Below, in pieces: positions 44,050 through 52,627 of a DNA stretch of 64,000 bases. Made by a program: the position numbers and the translations under genes. Numbering within the stretch: position 1 is the first letter of the stretch; every line of letters starts with the position of its first letter. The stretch spans positions 1 to 64,000 of the forward strand of contig JBGSHS010000265.1 of the NCBI GenBank assembly GCA_041752115.1, given 5' to 3'. The notes below the pieces were generated by a model. The model made no database searches. It saw nothing but the letters and a program-made list of their open reading frames with translations, and had not been told where the DNA came from. Source of the DNA: JAJRVM01 sp041752115. Its GTDB lineage: Bacteria > Planctomycetota > Planctomycetia > Pirellulales > Pirellulaceae.

Positions 44050-44739
44050 TCAGTTGTCAACTGACAACTCCACCTTTCGGAACTCAATCCGGTCCCCTTC
44101 CGATGTGAGACATATTTTGCCCGGCTGCACGTCACAGCGACGAGCCTGATTGACGACCTTCCCGTTGATCTTCAGCGTCACCTCCTCTCCCTGGGCGGCA
44201 ATTTCATACGAGTTCCACTCCCCGGCCGGCTTCTCCACATCACTGGTGCGAGCCACGTTAATCAGTTCGCCGAACTGCTCATGCTTGAGCGACTTCGATC
44301 GATCGACAGGACCTTCCAGGTGATAGCCATCAAGTCCCCAGAAATCGCCGGCCTGTCCCGCATTGATCTGAGCCTCCAGACTGCGCGGCCAGATCTTGTG
44401 GGGGCCGGTCATCCGAACCAGCACGCCACCACTGCCTGGCTGCGCGTCGGCAGGCCAGCGCCACTCGAGTCGCAACACGAAATCTCGATAGTCTTTGTCG
44501 GTGTAGATATAGCCCTTCGGAGTCCCCCGACAGATCAGGACGCCATCCTTGATCTGCCAGACGTCGCCGCACTTGACCGCGGGATCTTCGCAGTAGAACT
44601 TCCAACCAGCCAGTTCCCCATCGGCCTGCTGTCCGGCCAACATCTTCAACGGTTTTTCATCGCCCGACGAAGCGCGCTGCGGAAGCAGCAGCAGCAGGGC
44701 GAACGAAGTGACAAGCAGACAGGTGCTGTATCTGAGCAT
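44050..44739 (-). CDS. DUF1080 / 3-keto-disaccharide hydrolase-type protein
   Basis: 229-residue secreted protein. ATG 44739 has GGAG eight bases upstream, and MLRYSTCLLVTSFALLLLLPQRASSG is a signal peptide. The mature part has the concanavalin-like DUF1080 plan: FYCEDPAVKCGDVWQIKDGVLICRGTPKGYIYTDKDYRDFVLRLEWRWPADAQPGSGGVLVRMTGPHKIWPRSLEAQINAGQAGDFWGL. The S-GG-V/I-x-x-R stretch and the W-P-x-x-x-E-x-Q motif (acid residue included) are conserved. The family is abundant in planctomycetes. Some members hydrolyse 3-keto sugars; most are untested. It sits next to a xylanase on the same strand, which supports a polysaccharide role. Confidence 0.85.
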   Translation of the reverse strand: MLRYSTCLLVTSFALLLLLPQRASSGDEKPLKMLAGQQADGELAGWKFYCEDPAVKCGDVWQIKDGVLICRGTPKGYIYTDKDYRDFVLRLEWRWPADAQPGSGGVLVRMTGPHKIWPRSLEAQINAGQAGDFWGLDGYHLEGPVDRSKSLKHEQFGELINVARTSDVEKPAGEWNSYEIAAQGEEVTLKINGKVVNQARRCDVQPGKICLTSEGDRIEFRKVELSVDN

Positions 44740-44924
44740 ACGTAAGGCTCCCATGGTGTGATGATTGCCTGGAACATTCGGTCCTGTCGCGGATTGCATT
44801 GCAACTCGGTTTGCTCGACCGCGTCCGAGTAATCTGAGTGACTTTCCGCACTATCCGCAGGACGATTCTTGGCGCACGACTCGTGGACGGGGAAGTCCCG
44901 GGGTGTGGATCCGACCGGTCAGCT

Positions 44925-46256
44925 TCATTTCACCGTGATCTGCCACTGATTGGGTCCGTCGCGAACCAGAGTCATCGGCAGTTTCACTGTCTTACCGTCT
45001 TCGGTGACCACCGTCACCGTGTACTCACCGAAGAAACCACGCAGCGCGGCGCGACCTTGCTCGTCGGTGGTCAGCTGAGCCCGAGTCCACCATTGGTTCC
45101 GCACCAGATCGTGCAGCGTGCGGTAGGCCGGTTTGGGCTGCAGGTCTTTGTTGAGCAGACCGGCCGGAGCTCCCTGCCACGCGTTGCGGTCGGAGAAGTC
45201 CCACCACGTGATCGCGGCGACCGCCGGATGGGAGAAGAGCATCGTATAGATGCGCTTCACATCGTCCGCCTGCTGCTTTTCGCCCTCGGGGGTGGAGTCC
45301 CACGATTCTCCTTTCTGACGCCGCTCCCAGCCGTTCTCCCCCGACAGAATCGTCAGTTCCGTGAAGTGCAACGGCACTCCAAACGACGCATACCGCTCAC
45401 ACACCTCCCAGAGCTGGCTGTTGGACCAAACCCCGCCATGCATGTGGCTCTGAATGCCAATCACGTCATAGGGGCGATTGCCCGCCTGCTCCTTCATCGC
45501 TTCGATCAAGCGGGCATACGGGACATCTGTACGATAGTCATTGATCAGCAGCGTGGCTTCGGTATTCGCAGCACGGGCCGCCGCAAAGCACTCATTCACA
45601 AACTCCACACGTCCCGTCTGCTCCCACATCTGAGTCATGCGTGGAGCACGCTTGAGCAGTTCTTCGCGTTCATAATGCGTCGCTTCGTTAACGACATCCC
45701 ACATGTCGATCAAGCCCTTGAAGTGGCTGACACAGTCGGTGATGCGTTCCAGCTGCAGACGTTTGACCTCGGCCAGGTCGTCAGGCAGCCACCGAGGTTC
45801 GAAGTAGTTCCAGGCGAGCGGATGCCCTTTGGTCGTGACGGCATGATCGCGGCACCAGCGTGCAACTTCCTCGGTATACGCGTGCTCCGGCTGGTTCTTG
45901 CGCGGCTCGTAGCTGGGCCAGTAGAACCCGAGCGTCGCATAGTTCAACAGGTCGGCGAACGCCTGCCGATACGCCTGCTCGTCCGCATCACGAGTGAACT
46001 TGCCGAACTGGAAGAAGTTGCAGCCGAAGAGAAATGCATGTCGAGTCTGCTCGACCGATACCCTGGCATGGGACAACGGCTGCCCCGACTCGTCCGCCAC
46101 CAGAATGGTCACGTCGGCCTTGCGGTGCTGTTCGATCCGCTCGGCCGCGCCGTCGAGCAATTCCTCATTCGACGGAGCGGCATGAATGCGAGCCGATAGG
46201 CAAACAAGGATCACTACGGTCCAAGGGAGCGCCTGTCGGTGGATTCGAAAACTCAT
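44925..46256 (-). CDS. Secreted endo-beta-1,4-xylanase, GH10 family
   Basis: 443 residues. Retaining glycosidase that cleaves xylan. After a signal peptide (ALPWTVVILVCLSARIHA) comes a small beta-domain with ADVTILVADESGQPLSHARVSVEQTRHAFLFGCNFF, then the GH10 TIM barrel: FYWPSYEPRKNQPEH, KGHPLAWNYFEPRWLP, DMWDVVNEAT with the acid/base Glu at residue 191, GIQSHMHGG, and HFTELTIL with the nucleophile Glu at residue 300. AITWWDFSDRNAWQG follows. The N-terminal add-on of about 70 residues resembles a carbohydrate-binding-like or CBM9/CBM22 fold. ATG 46256 has AGGATCC about eight bases upstream. The nearby DUF1080 gene suggests joint hemicellulose use. Confidence 0.9.
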   Translation of the reverse strand: MSFRIHRQALPWTVVILVCLSARIHAAPSNEELLDGAAERIEQHRKADVTILVADESGQPLSHARVSVEQTRHAFLFGCNFFQFGKFTRDADEQAYRQAFADLLNYATLGFYWPSYEPRKNQPEHAYTEEVARWCRDHAVTTKGHPLAWNYFEPRWLPDDLAEVKRLQLERITDCVSHFKGLIDMWDVVNEATHYEREELLKRAPRMTQMWEQTGRVEFVNECFAAARAANTEATLLINDYRTDVPYARLIEAMKEQAGNRPYDVIGIQSHMHGGVWSNSQLWEVCERYASFGVPLHFTELTILSGENGWERRQKGESWDSTPEGEKQQADDVKRIYTMLFSHPAVAAITWWDFSDRNAWQGAPAGLLNKDLQPKPAYRTLHDLVRNQWWTRAQLTTDEQGRAALRGFFGEYTVTVVTEDGKTVKLPMTLVRDGPNQWQITVK

Positions 46257-46698
46257 GATGGATCCTGTCCAAGTTCAGTGATCGTCCCGGTGGCGCACCG
46301 CCGGACCAGAAAGGGGGGCAAATCATCTGCTCATTATCTCCGATCTGTGAGGAGCCAACAACACGACGTAGCGAGTTGGCACACGAGCGATCCGACGACC
46401 GGTTCCCTGCCGGAACCGAGCATCCGGCCTCCGACGTGTCGAACACCGTGATTGGCGCCGCACGGTCCAGCGACGACAATAGAAGACGAATGCCTTGTCT
46501 ACACTGGAATTGCGGATTGCGTGCCACTGGCCTCGCCCGTGCCGAACTGGAATAACCCAATCAACCGCGGCACTGGCAAGGTCAGTGGCAGGCGCACCGG
46601 AATCTTGAGTGTTGACAATGCGTCAGGCCCAAACGACAAGAGCACGATCCTCCCCCCATTTCTGCCTGATCGCCCTACCTCAGTGATGAGGTTACACG
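46257..46698. other. Divergent region between xylanase and HzsA-related genes
   Basis: About 440 bp. AAGGA at 46699-46703 is the ribosome site of the next gene. No promoter pair is distinct. A frame around 46452-46710 is open but looks random. Confidence 0.35.
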
Positions 46699-46713
46699 AA
46701 AAGGAATCCGTAC

Positions 46714-49700
46714 ATGCACTGGCGACTCATTTGTGCCGCGTTCTGTTTCGTGCTCTGTACATGGTTGGGGTCGGTCGCGCGCGGGGCAGACGATGGCTCC
46801 AGACCGGACCTTCTCCCTGCGGAAGACATGCCGCAACCGCTGGTGCTCTGGAGTTTCGACGACTCCGACCACCGCGTGATCGCCAGCTCAGGAAGTGAGG
46901 CTGGACAGCAGCTGCAGCGCTCGGAGGCTCTGCCCCGCGTTCCGGGAGTGCTGGGCAGCGCGCTGGAATTGTCGGGAGCATATCAACTGCAGATGCCTCC
47001 GTTCGTGTTATCCGGAAATCTGCCGCAGATCACCTTTTCGGCCTGGGCCCGGCCCACCGATCTGTCTGGGTATCGTGAGCTCTATCGGCAGGAATGTCCG
47101 GAACGGATACTCTTCTCGTTTCAGGGAAGCGGTTCGATTCTCTCGTTGGGCCTCAACATCGGCGGCTATCACGAGTGTGACGCCCCGATCGATCCGTCCC
47201 TGCTGATCGATGGCGGCTGGCATCATGTCGCGGCCACCTATGACGGGCAGACGATGCGTGTCTACCTGGACGGTCGCGAGATGGCCAGCCAGGAGCGGCC
47301 GGGCATGATCACGACCAATCCGCAGGTCCCAGCGTTCATTGGTTCGAGCGATGGTGCCGGCGAGTTCTTCCAAGGTGGTTTGGACGACCTGAGGATCTTT
47401 GGCACGGCACTGTCTCCCGAGCAACTCGTGCGGATCTATCGAGAGGGGCTCGAGACGCTCTCGGCACGTTTCGCTCAGTATCAACAGAAGATGATCGACG
47501 TCTACCAACCGGGCGACACCTTTGCCCGCTCGCTGGTCAACCTGCGACAGGCGATGGCGCAGGAAACGCTCTCAGGCGACCGTGATTTTGTCGGGCTGCT
47601 GCTGACCAGGTTGCGCAGTGATTTTCCCGACCAGTCAGCGGAATTCGCCCGAGCGACCGGCAGCAGTCCCCTGCAGTACCTGACGGCCGGCAGCGACGAT
47701 TCGGTCATCGCCATGGTCGGCCGGTATGTCGAGATGATGCAGGAGTACAAACCACTCACGCCAGATCAAATCGCGCGGATGACGGCCGACGAACGGAATC
47801 GCTGGGAGCGTGTAGAGCAGATTGCCACGGAGTTTGCAGCGCTCAAGTCGTGCCCGCCCGACCAGCAGGATCCCGCTCGGTGGATCGAGGTGCTGCTTGC
47901 CGCGGCGAAGCACACCCAGCAGCGACCCACCGTATCGGAAGCGGTCGCGCCGTACCGCCCCCCCTCGACCCCCGCCACCCAGGATCTGACCGAAACGCAA
48001 GCCCGCGAGGTTCTGCAGCGTGACTGGTTGCATCAGGCGGAGGGAAATCCGCACAAAGAGCGGATTCTGCGCGAGATTGCCTGGACACGCCAGCTGGCCG
48101 ACCGGATCGTGGCCGAATCGCCATCGCCCATCGACCTTTCCGGTCCGCTGGCGACACTCGACACGCTGCAGCGAGCCACCGAGCGGCTTCCGGGGCCCGA
48201 TGCGGAGCTGTACTACCGAGTCAGGGAAGTCAAGCGCGCCATTGTGCTGCAGAATGGGGCAATCGACTTCGATGGCGTGCTGTTCGTCGACATGCCGTAC
48301 CCTGACGGCAGCGAGTGGCGGCACGAGACCCGTCATCGGCTCGGCTACATGGCGGTTCCCGGCGCTCGCCTGATGGTTCTGGAAGGACTATCGCCGTCGG
48401 GGCACCTCCGACAGTTGATGCCTCAGGCACCACTGCACGGCTCGTTCTGGCGTCCCGATCTCTCGTACGACGCTCAGAAGGTCCTCTTCTGTTTCAAGCC
48501 GCACAACGAGAAGGCCTTCCATCTATATGAAATCAACATCGACGGCACCGAACTCGTGCAGTTGACGGAGGGCCCCTACGATGATCTCGATCCGATCTAT
48601 CTCCCCGACGGCAAACATTTGATGTTCTCGACGACGCGGGGACATACGTATGTGCGTTGTATGCCCCCGACCAACGCGTTCGTGCTGGCACGCTGCAACA
48701 CCGACGGCAGCGACATTTACCTGATTTCGCAGAACAATGAACCCGATTACCTTCCGTCGGTCATGGACGACGGTCGGATCGTCTACACGCGATGGGAGTA
48801 CACCGACAAACCGCTCTGGCGTGCTCAGGGCCTGTGGACGGTTAACCCCGACGGCACGCAGGTGAATACGCTCTGGGGCAATCAAAGCGTCTGGCCCGAT
48901 CTGCTCAAAGACGCGCGGCAGATTCCGGGCAGCCGCCGCATCATGTTCACGGGCAGCGCTCACCACGACTGGTTTTCTGGTTCGGTCGGCATCGTCGATC
49001 CACTGCGCGGTTTCAATTTCCCGGACGGGCTGACCAAAGTCACGGCCGATGTGCCCTGGCCCGAATCGGGAAACGGTCCGGTCGATCCGATGGAATCGAG
49101 CCAGTACCATGCCAGCGGCAATTATGACTCCTACTATTCGCCATTCCCGTTGAGCGAACGGGACTTTCTGGTGTCGGCCTGTCGAGCGGGGAAGTTCCTG
49201 TTGTACTGGATGGATGTGGAAGGGAACCGGGAGTTGATTTACGAAGGGACACATAACATCCTCCACGCACTGCCAATCCGCCCGCGACTGCGACCTCCGC
49301 TCATCACCGATCGAGTAGACTGGCCCCAGGCATCTCAGCGACTGGAGCCGCAACAGGGGGTCATTTTCAGCGGTAACGTCTATCAGGGCGCTCCGGAACA
49401 GCTACAGGGCCAAGCGCGCTATCTGCGTGTGCTCAATATCGAGCCGAAGACTTATACCTACTGGCACCAACGCCCCTACCTGTCAACTGGTCCGGTTGTG
49501 TCGGCCGTGCAATCCGAAGGCGTGAAACGCATTCTGGGGACGGTCGAACTCGAACCGGACGGATCGGTGGCTTTCCACGCTCCGGCCGGAATGGCACTGC
49601 ACTTCCAACTGCTCGACGAACGGCAGCGAGCGCTACATACCATGCGCAGCTTCACCGGCGTCATGCCCGGCGAGCAACGAGGCTGCCTGGGGTGTCATGA

Positions 49701-50313
49701 GAGCCACAGCCGTGCACCGGAGTACTCGGGCAGCTCGCTGGCTCTGACTAAGGAGCCGCAGACCATGACTCCGCCTCCCTGGGGTAACGAATCGATCAGC
49801 TATACCCGGTTCGTACGTCCGGTGCTGGATCAATATTGTGCCAGTTGCCACGAAGGGGATGGCGAAGGACGCACCACGTTCGACACCACCCCACGCGTGA
49901 ACTTCCTGTTCTTTGACGAGACCTACATGATCCTCACCGGTCGACCAAGCTGGGGAGCGGCCTATGTGAAACCACAGCAGAACGAACCTGGCCTGGGAGC
50001 GGCCAACATGCTGATGGTGGAAGGTTACGACACCCGCGATCCGGCCGCCTATCAGACAACGACCCCGATGACGCACATGTCGTACAATAGCCCGCTGATC
50101 GAATTGGCTTCCTCTGGCAAACACTACGACGTGCAAGTCGATTCGCTGTCGCTGCTCAAGTTGATCGCCTGGGTTGACACGATGTGCCCCTATCGCGGCA
50201 GCGAGGAAGTGCGTGAGCTGGACGATCCGGAGTTCCAGGGCATCGATTGGCTCTCGATCCGCCCCCGCATCAAGACGGCGCCAACCATTGTGCGTCCCGG
50301 CCCTGTGGAATAA
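46714..50313 (+). CDS. HzsA-related protein: LamG, beta-propeller and two c-type haem sites
   Basis: 1199-residue exported protein with signal peptide (WRLICAAFCFVLCTWLGSVARGA). Residues about 45-250 form a LamG/concanavalin domain (GVLGSALELSG, ITFSAWARPTDLSG, GGWHHVAATYDGQTMRVYLDGREM). A helical middle (250-500) leads into a propeller-like region with TolB/PD40 blades (SYDAQKVLFCFKPHNEKAFHLYEINIDGTELVQLTEGPYDDLDPIYLPDGKHLMFSTTRG), typical of the hydrazine synthase alpha-subunit middle domain. Near the end are two CxxCH sites, CLGCH at 991-995 and CASCH at 1042-1046, with SYTRFVRPVLDQYCASCHEGDGEG as in cytochrome-like DUF-type planctomycete proteins. Hydrazine synthesis itself is not implied, since no HzsB/HzsC-like genes lie nearby. 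It may be a redox-active carbohydrate- or surface-linked enzyme. Confidence 0.8.
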   Translation: MHWRLICAAFCFVLCTWLGSVARGADDGSRPDLLPAEDMPQPLVLWSFDDSDHRVIASSGSEAGQQLQRSEALPRVPGVLGSALELSGAYQLQMPPFVLSGNLPQITFSAWARPTDLSGYRELYRQECPERILFSFQGSGSILSLGLNIGGYHECDAPIDPSLLIDGGWHHVAATYDGQTMRVYLDGREMASQERPGMITTNPQVPAFIGSSDGAGEFFQGGLDDLRIFGTALSPEQLVRIYREGLETLSARFAQYQQKMIDVYQPGDTFARSLVNLRQAMAQETLSGDRDFVGLLLTRLRSDFPDQSAEFARATGSSPLQYLTAGSDDSVIAMVGRYVEMMQEYKPLTPDQIARMTADERNRWERVEQIATEFAALKSCPPDQQDPARWIEVLLAAAKHTQQRPTVSEAVAPYRPPSTPATQDLTETQAREVLQRDWLHQAEGNPHKERILREIAWTRQLADRIVAESPSPIDLSGPLATLDTLQRATERLPGPDAELYYRVREVKRAIVLQNGAIDFDGVLFVDMPYPDGSEWRHETRHRLGYMAVPGARLMVLEGLSPSGHLRQLMPQAPLHGSFWRPDLSYDAQKVLFCFKPHNEKAFHLYEINIDGTELVQLTEGPYDDLDPIYLPDGKHLMFSTTRGHTYVRCMPPTNAFVLARCNTDGSDIYLISQNNEPDYLPSVMDDGRIVYTRWEYTDKPLWRAQGLWTVNPDGTQVNTLWGNQSVWPDLLKDARQIPGSRRIMFTGSAHHDWFSGSVGIVDPLRGFNFPDGLTKVTADVPWPESGNGPVDPMESSQYHASGNYDSYYSPFPLSERDFLVSACRAGKFLLYWMDVEGNRELIYEGTHNILHALPIRPRLRPPLITDRVDWPQASQRLEPQQGVIFSGNVYQGAPEQLQGQARYLRVLNIEPKTYTYWHQRPYLSTGPVVSAVQSEGVKRILGTVELEPDGSVAFHAPAGMALHFQLLDERQRALHTMRSFTGVMPGEQRGCLGCHESHSRAPEYSGSSLALTKEPQTMTPPPWGNESISYTRFVRPVLDQYCASCHEGDGEGRTTFDTTPRVNFLFFDETYMILTGRPSWGAAYVKPQQNEPGLGAANMLMVEGYDTRDPAAYQTTTPMTHMSYNSPLIELASSGKHYDVQVDSLSLLKLIAWVDTMCPYRGSEEVRELDDPEFQGIDWLSIRPRIKTAPTIVRPGPVE

Positions 50314-50754
50314 TGTCGGGTGCGGGCCATGCGCCAAGTCGTGCTCGTGCTCAGCGCTGCGGTGCTCGTGCTCGCATTCGAAAGCCACGGCCATGAAGTA
50401 GCCGAACTGAGATCACGACCGTCGAGAGGTATACCAAGCGGCGATCACACACCGTACCGGTGGGGCGATGAGAATCGGACGGCTGCGAATCGTCTCGATG
50501 CCGACTGGCATGGCAGTCACGTGCGATGGCGGCGACGAGCAGAAGCACCGCGACGCAGAGCACGATAGGAACGCTGAGGATCGCGGGAAGACAACTTCGG
50601 TGGCTGTAGATACCTTGACAAGACGACGGGCGGTTTCCCACGCTCTGCGCGAGCGTGGCTACCAAGGGAACCAGACGATGCACGCGAGTGGCTGATCGCG
50701 TCAGAATCCCATGGATGATCACACGGCGGCCAACGTGTGATCCCGGTCGATATC
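50314..50754. other. Gap with a copy of the palindromic element
   Basis: About 440 bp, containing the element copy at 50585-50674. No gene is seen. The decarboxylase start at 50755 has no clear ribosome site. Confidence 0.4.
50585..50674. repeat. Second diverged copy of the palindromic element
   Basis: Holds one perfect palindrome CCACGCTC-TGCGC-GAGCGTGG at 50638-50658 and a left arm GGGAAGACAACTTCGGTGG (50585 onward) matching the 54589 arm. The right arm is short (ACCAAGGGAACCAG) and does not restore a full inverted repeat. Confidence 0.65.
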
Positions 50755-52266
50755 ATGACGATTACCTCCGATCTCTCCGCTGCCCGCGCACGCATTGCTG
50801 CCGCGTACGACCCTGAACTGGTGCGCCAGGCCGGCCACCGGCTGGTGGACCAGTTGGCGGAACACCTGCAGATCGTCCAGCACAGCGGCCAATCCGTGCT
50901 GCCATGGCGCGTTCCGGCTGACAATGTGCGTGAGGCCCTGCAGTGTCTGGATCAGCAACGCCCGGATCCGCACCAGCGGCAGCTCGTGGTCGACCAGTTC
51001 GCTCAACTGGTGAATCTGATGCTCCAGCGAGGTCATAATCTGCACGACCCGCGGTACATCGGCCACCAGGTTCCCGCACCCGCGCCGTTGGCCGGATGGT
51101 TCGATACGGTGGGGAGCATGACCAACCAGCCGATGGCCATCTATGACATGGGGCCCTGGGCGACCGCCGCCGAATGTGCCCTGGTCGAACGCCTGGGTCA
51201 GCAGATCGGATGGCCCAGTGAGCAGTTCGCCGGGATGGTCACGCATGGCGGGTCGCTGGCCAATTTGACTGCGCTGTTGACTGCCCGCAACGTCAGTTGC
51301 TCGACCGCCTGGCAGTCGGGTCTGGCCGGGCTGCCGTCCCCGCCGGTGCTGGTGGTCCACAGCGATACGCATTACAGCATCGGTCGATCTGCCGGAGTGT
51401 TGGGATTGGGTACCGGGCAGGTGCTGCGCGTCGGCCTGGATGATCGCCGCCGCATGGATCCGAATCAGCTGGATGACCTGCTGCAGCAATGTCGCCAGTC
51501 CAACCGCCCTGTCGTAGCGGTCGTCGCCTGCTCCTGCTCCACTCCCATCGGCGCTTTCGATCCGCTGCCCGAGATTGTCCAGGTCTGCCGGCGGCACGAG
51601 GTCTGGCTGCACGTTGATGCGGCGCATGGGGGCAGTGCGTGTTTCAGCCCGGCACATCGCCACCTGGTGGCCGGACTGGTCGACGCCGACAGCCTGGTAT
51701 GGGACGCCCACAAGATGCTCTTCATGCCGGCCTTATGCGCGTTCGTGTTCTATCGCGATAAGAGCCATCGGTTCGAAGCGTTCCAGCAGGAAGCACCGTA
51801 CCTGTTTGATCCGGCTGCACCAGGCATGGCCGAATTCGACAGCGGCTTGCGGACCGTCGAATGCACCAAGCGTGCCGCCGCGTTCGGATTATGGGGAATC
51901 TGGTGTCTGTACGGTCCGCAGTTCTTTGCCGACCTGATCGACGTGACGTTCGCCATGGGACAGACGTTTTACCAGAAACTGGAGGCTGCACCGGACTTCC
52001 AGCCGCTCCACCAACCCCAGTGCAATATCGTCGTCTTCCGCTATCTTCCCGCAGCGGTCCGCCATTGGCCCGCCGAAGAGATCGGCAAGCTGCAGTTGGA
52101 ACTGCGGCGGCGGCTGATTGAGTCGGGCGAGTTCTACATTGTCTCCACAAAACTCGACGGCGTCGGGGCTCTGCGCACCACGATCATCAATCCGCTTACC
52201 ACCCCCGACCATCTCGATCAACTGCTCGATTCGCTGCGCCGTCACGCACGCAAATTGCTCGCGTAG
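50755..52266 (+). CDS. PLP-dependent group II amino acid decarboxylase
   Basis: 503-residue cytoplasmic enzyme of the aromatic-amino-acid/glutamate decarboxylase superfamily (fold type I). Motifs: RGHNLHDPRYIGHQVPAPAPLAGWFDTVGS near the N-terminal substrate lobe, GGSLANLTALLTARN, LVVHSDTHYSIGRSAGVLGLG, HEVWLHVDAAHGGSACFSP with the PLP-binding Asp (DAAHGG), and VWDAHKMLFMP with the Schiff-base Lys. The C-terminal part ends in RTTIINPLTTPDHLDQLLDSL, typical for the family. Substrate (Glu, Asp, DOPA, cysteine sulfinate or others) cannot be decided. ATG 50755 chosen; GTG 50737 is in frame. Convergent with the GNAT remnant and ABC-F gene. Confidence 0.85.
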   Translation: MTITSDLSAARARIAAAYDPELVRQAGHRLVDQLAEHLQIVQHSGQSVLPWRVPADNVREALQCLDQQRPDPHQRQLVVDQFAQLVNLMLQRGHNLHDPRYIGHQVPAPAPLAGWFDTVGSMTNQPMAIYDMGPWATAAECALVERLGQQIGWPSEQFAGMVTHGGSLANLTALLTARNVSCSTAWQSGLAGLPSPPVLVVHSDTHYSIGRSAGVLGLGTGQVLRVGLDDRRRMDPNQLDDLLQQCRQSNRPVVAVVACSCSTPIGAFDPLPEIVQVCRRHEVWLHVDAAHGGSACFSPAHRHLVAGLVDADSLVWDAHKMLFMPALCAFVFYRDKSHRFEAFQQEAPYLFDPAAPGMAEFDSGLRTVECTKRAAAFGLWGIWCLYGPQFFADLIDVTFAMGQTFYQKLEAAPDFQPLHQPQCNIVVFRYLPAAVRHWPAEEIGKLQLELRRRLIESGEFYIVSTKLDGVGALRTTIINPLTTPDHLDQLLDSLRRHARKLLA

Positions 52267-52393
52267 CCACGCCTGTCTGGTGCGGGATTCAGCCCGCGAC
52301 GGACGCTGTACCAGGGGCTTGCCGGTGGCCCGATCGTGGGCAGGGCGGGTCACGCACTGAAGTGCCTGCTACATGCTGCGTGCTACGGAGTCG

Positions 52394-52627
52394 CTATGCG
52401 GGGATCAATGCGTAGAGGAAGGCATCGGAAAAGACGTCGTCGCGTTGGAAATACTTCCGCAACCTCGCCTCGCATTGAAAGCCGTTCTTTTCCAGCACGC
52501 GAATCGAGGCCCAGTTGCCTTCAAAGACGATCGCGGTGATGCGAACCAGGTTCCACTGCATGCGGGCAATATCGCACGCCGTGCGGACCGCGGCCGACAT
52601 GATCCCCTGTCCCCACGGCGATTTGCC
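52394..52627 (-). pseudogene. 5'-truncated GNAT acetyltransferase remnant (RimJ/RimL-like)
   Basis: 77 codons read directly after the ABC-F stop codon and in the same frame. The peptide SPWGQGIMSAAVRTACDIA carries the acetyl-CoA-binding motif A pattern (G-x-G-x-x-x-x-A), and NLVRITAIVFEGNWASIRVLEKNGFQCEARLRKYFQRDDVFSDAFLYALI is the standard C-terminal half of RimJ/RimL-type GNAT enzymes. The N-terminal half (about 95-100 residues) is missing. The 3' end is intact with a stop at 52394-52396. An internal ATG at 52600 could start a short protein, but it would lack half the fold. Likely a gene fragment left after a deletion that joined it to the ABC-F 3' end. Confidence 0.75.

Noticed and set aside
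46714..50313. Reading the HzsA-related gene as evidence of anammox
   Set aside because: No HzsB/HzsC, hydrazine dehydrogenase or nitrogen-oxide genes are in view, and homologues of this type occur in ordinary planctomycetes.
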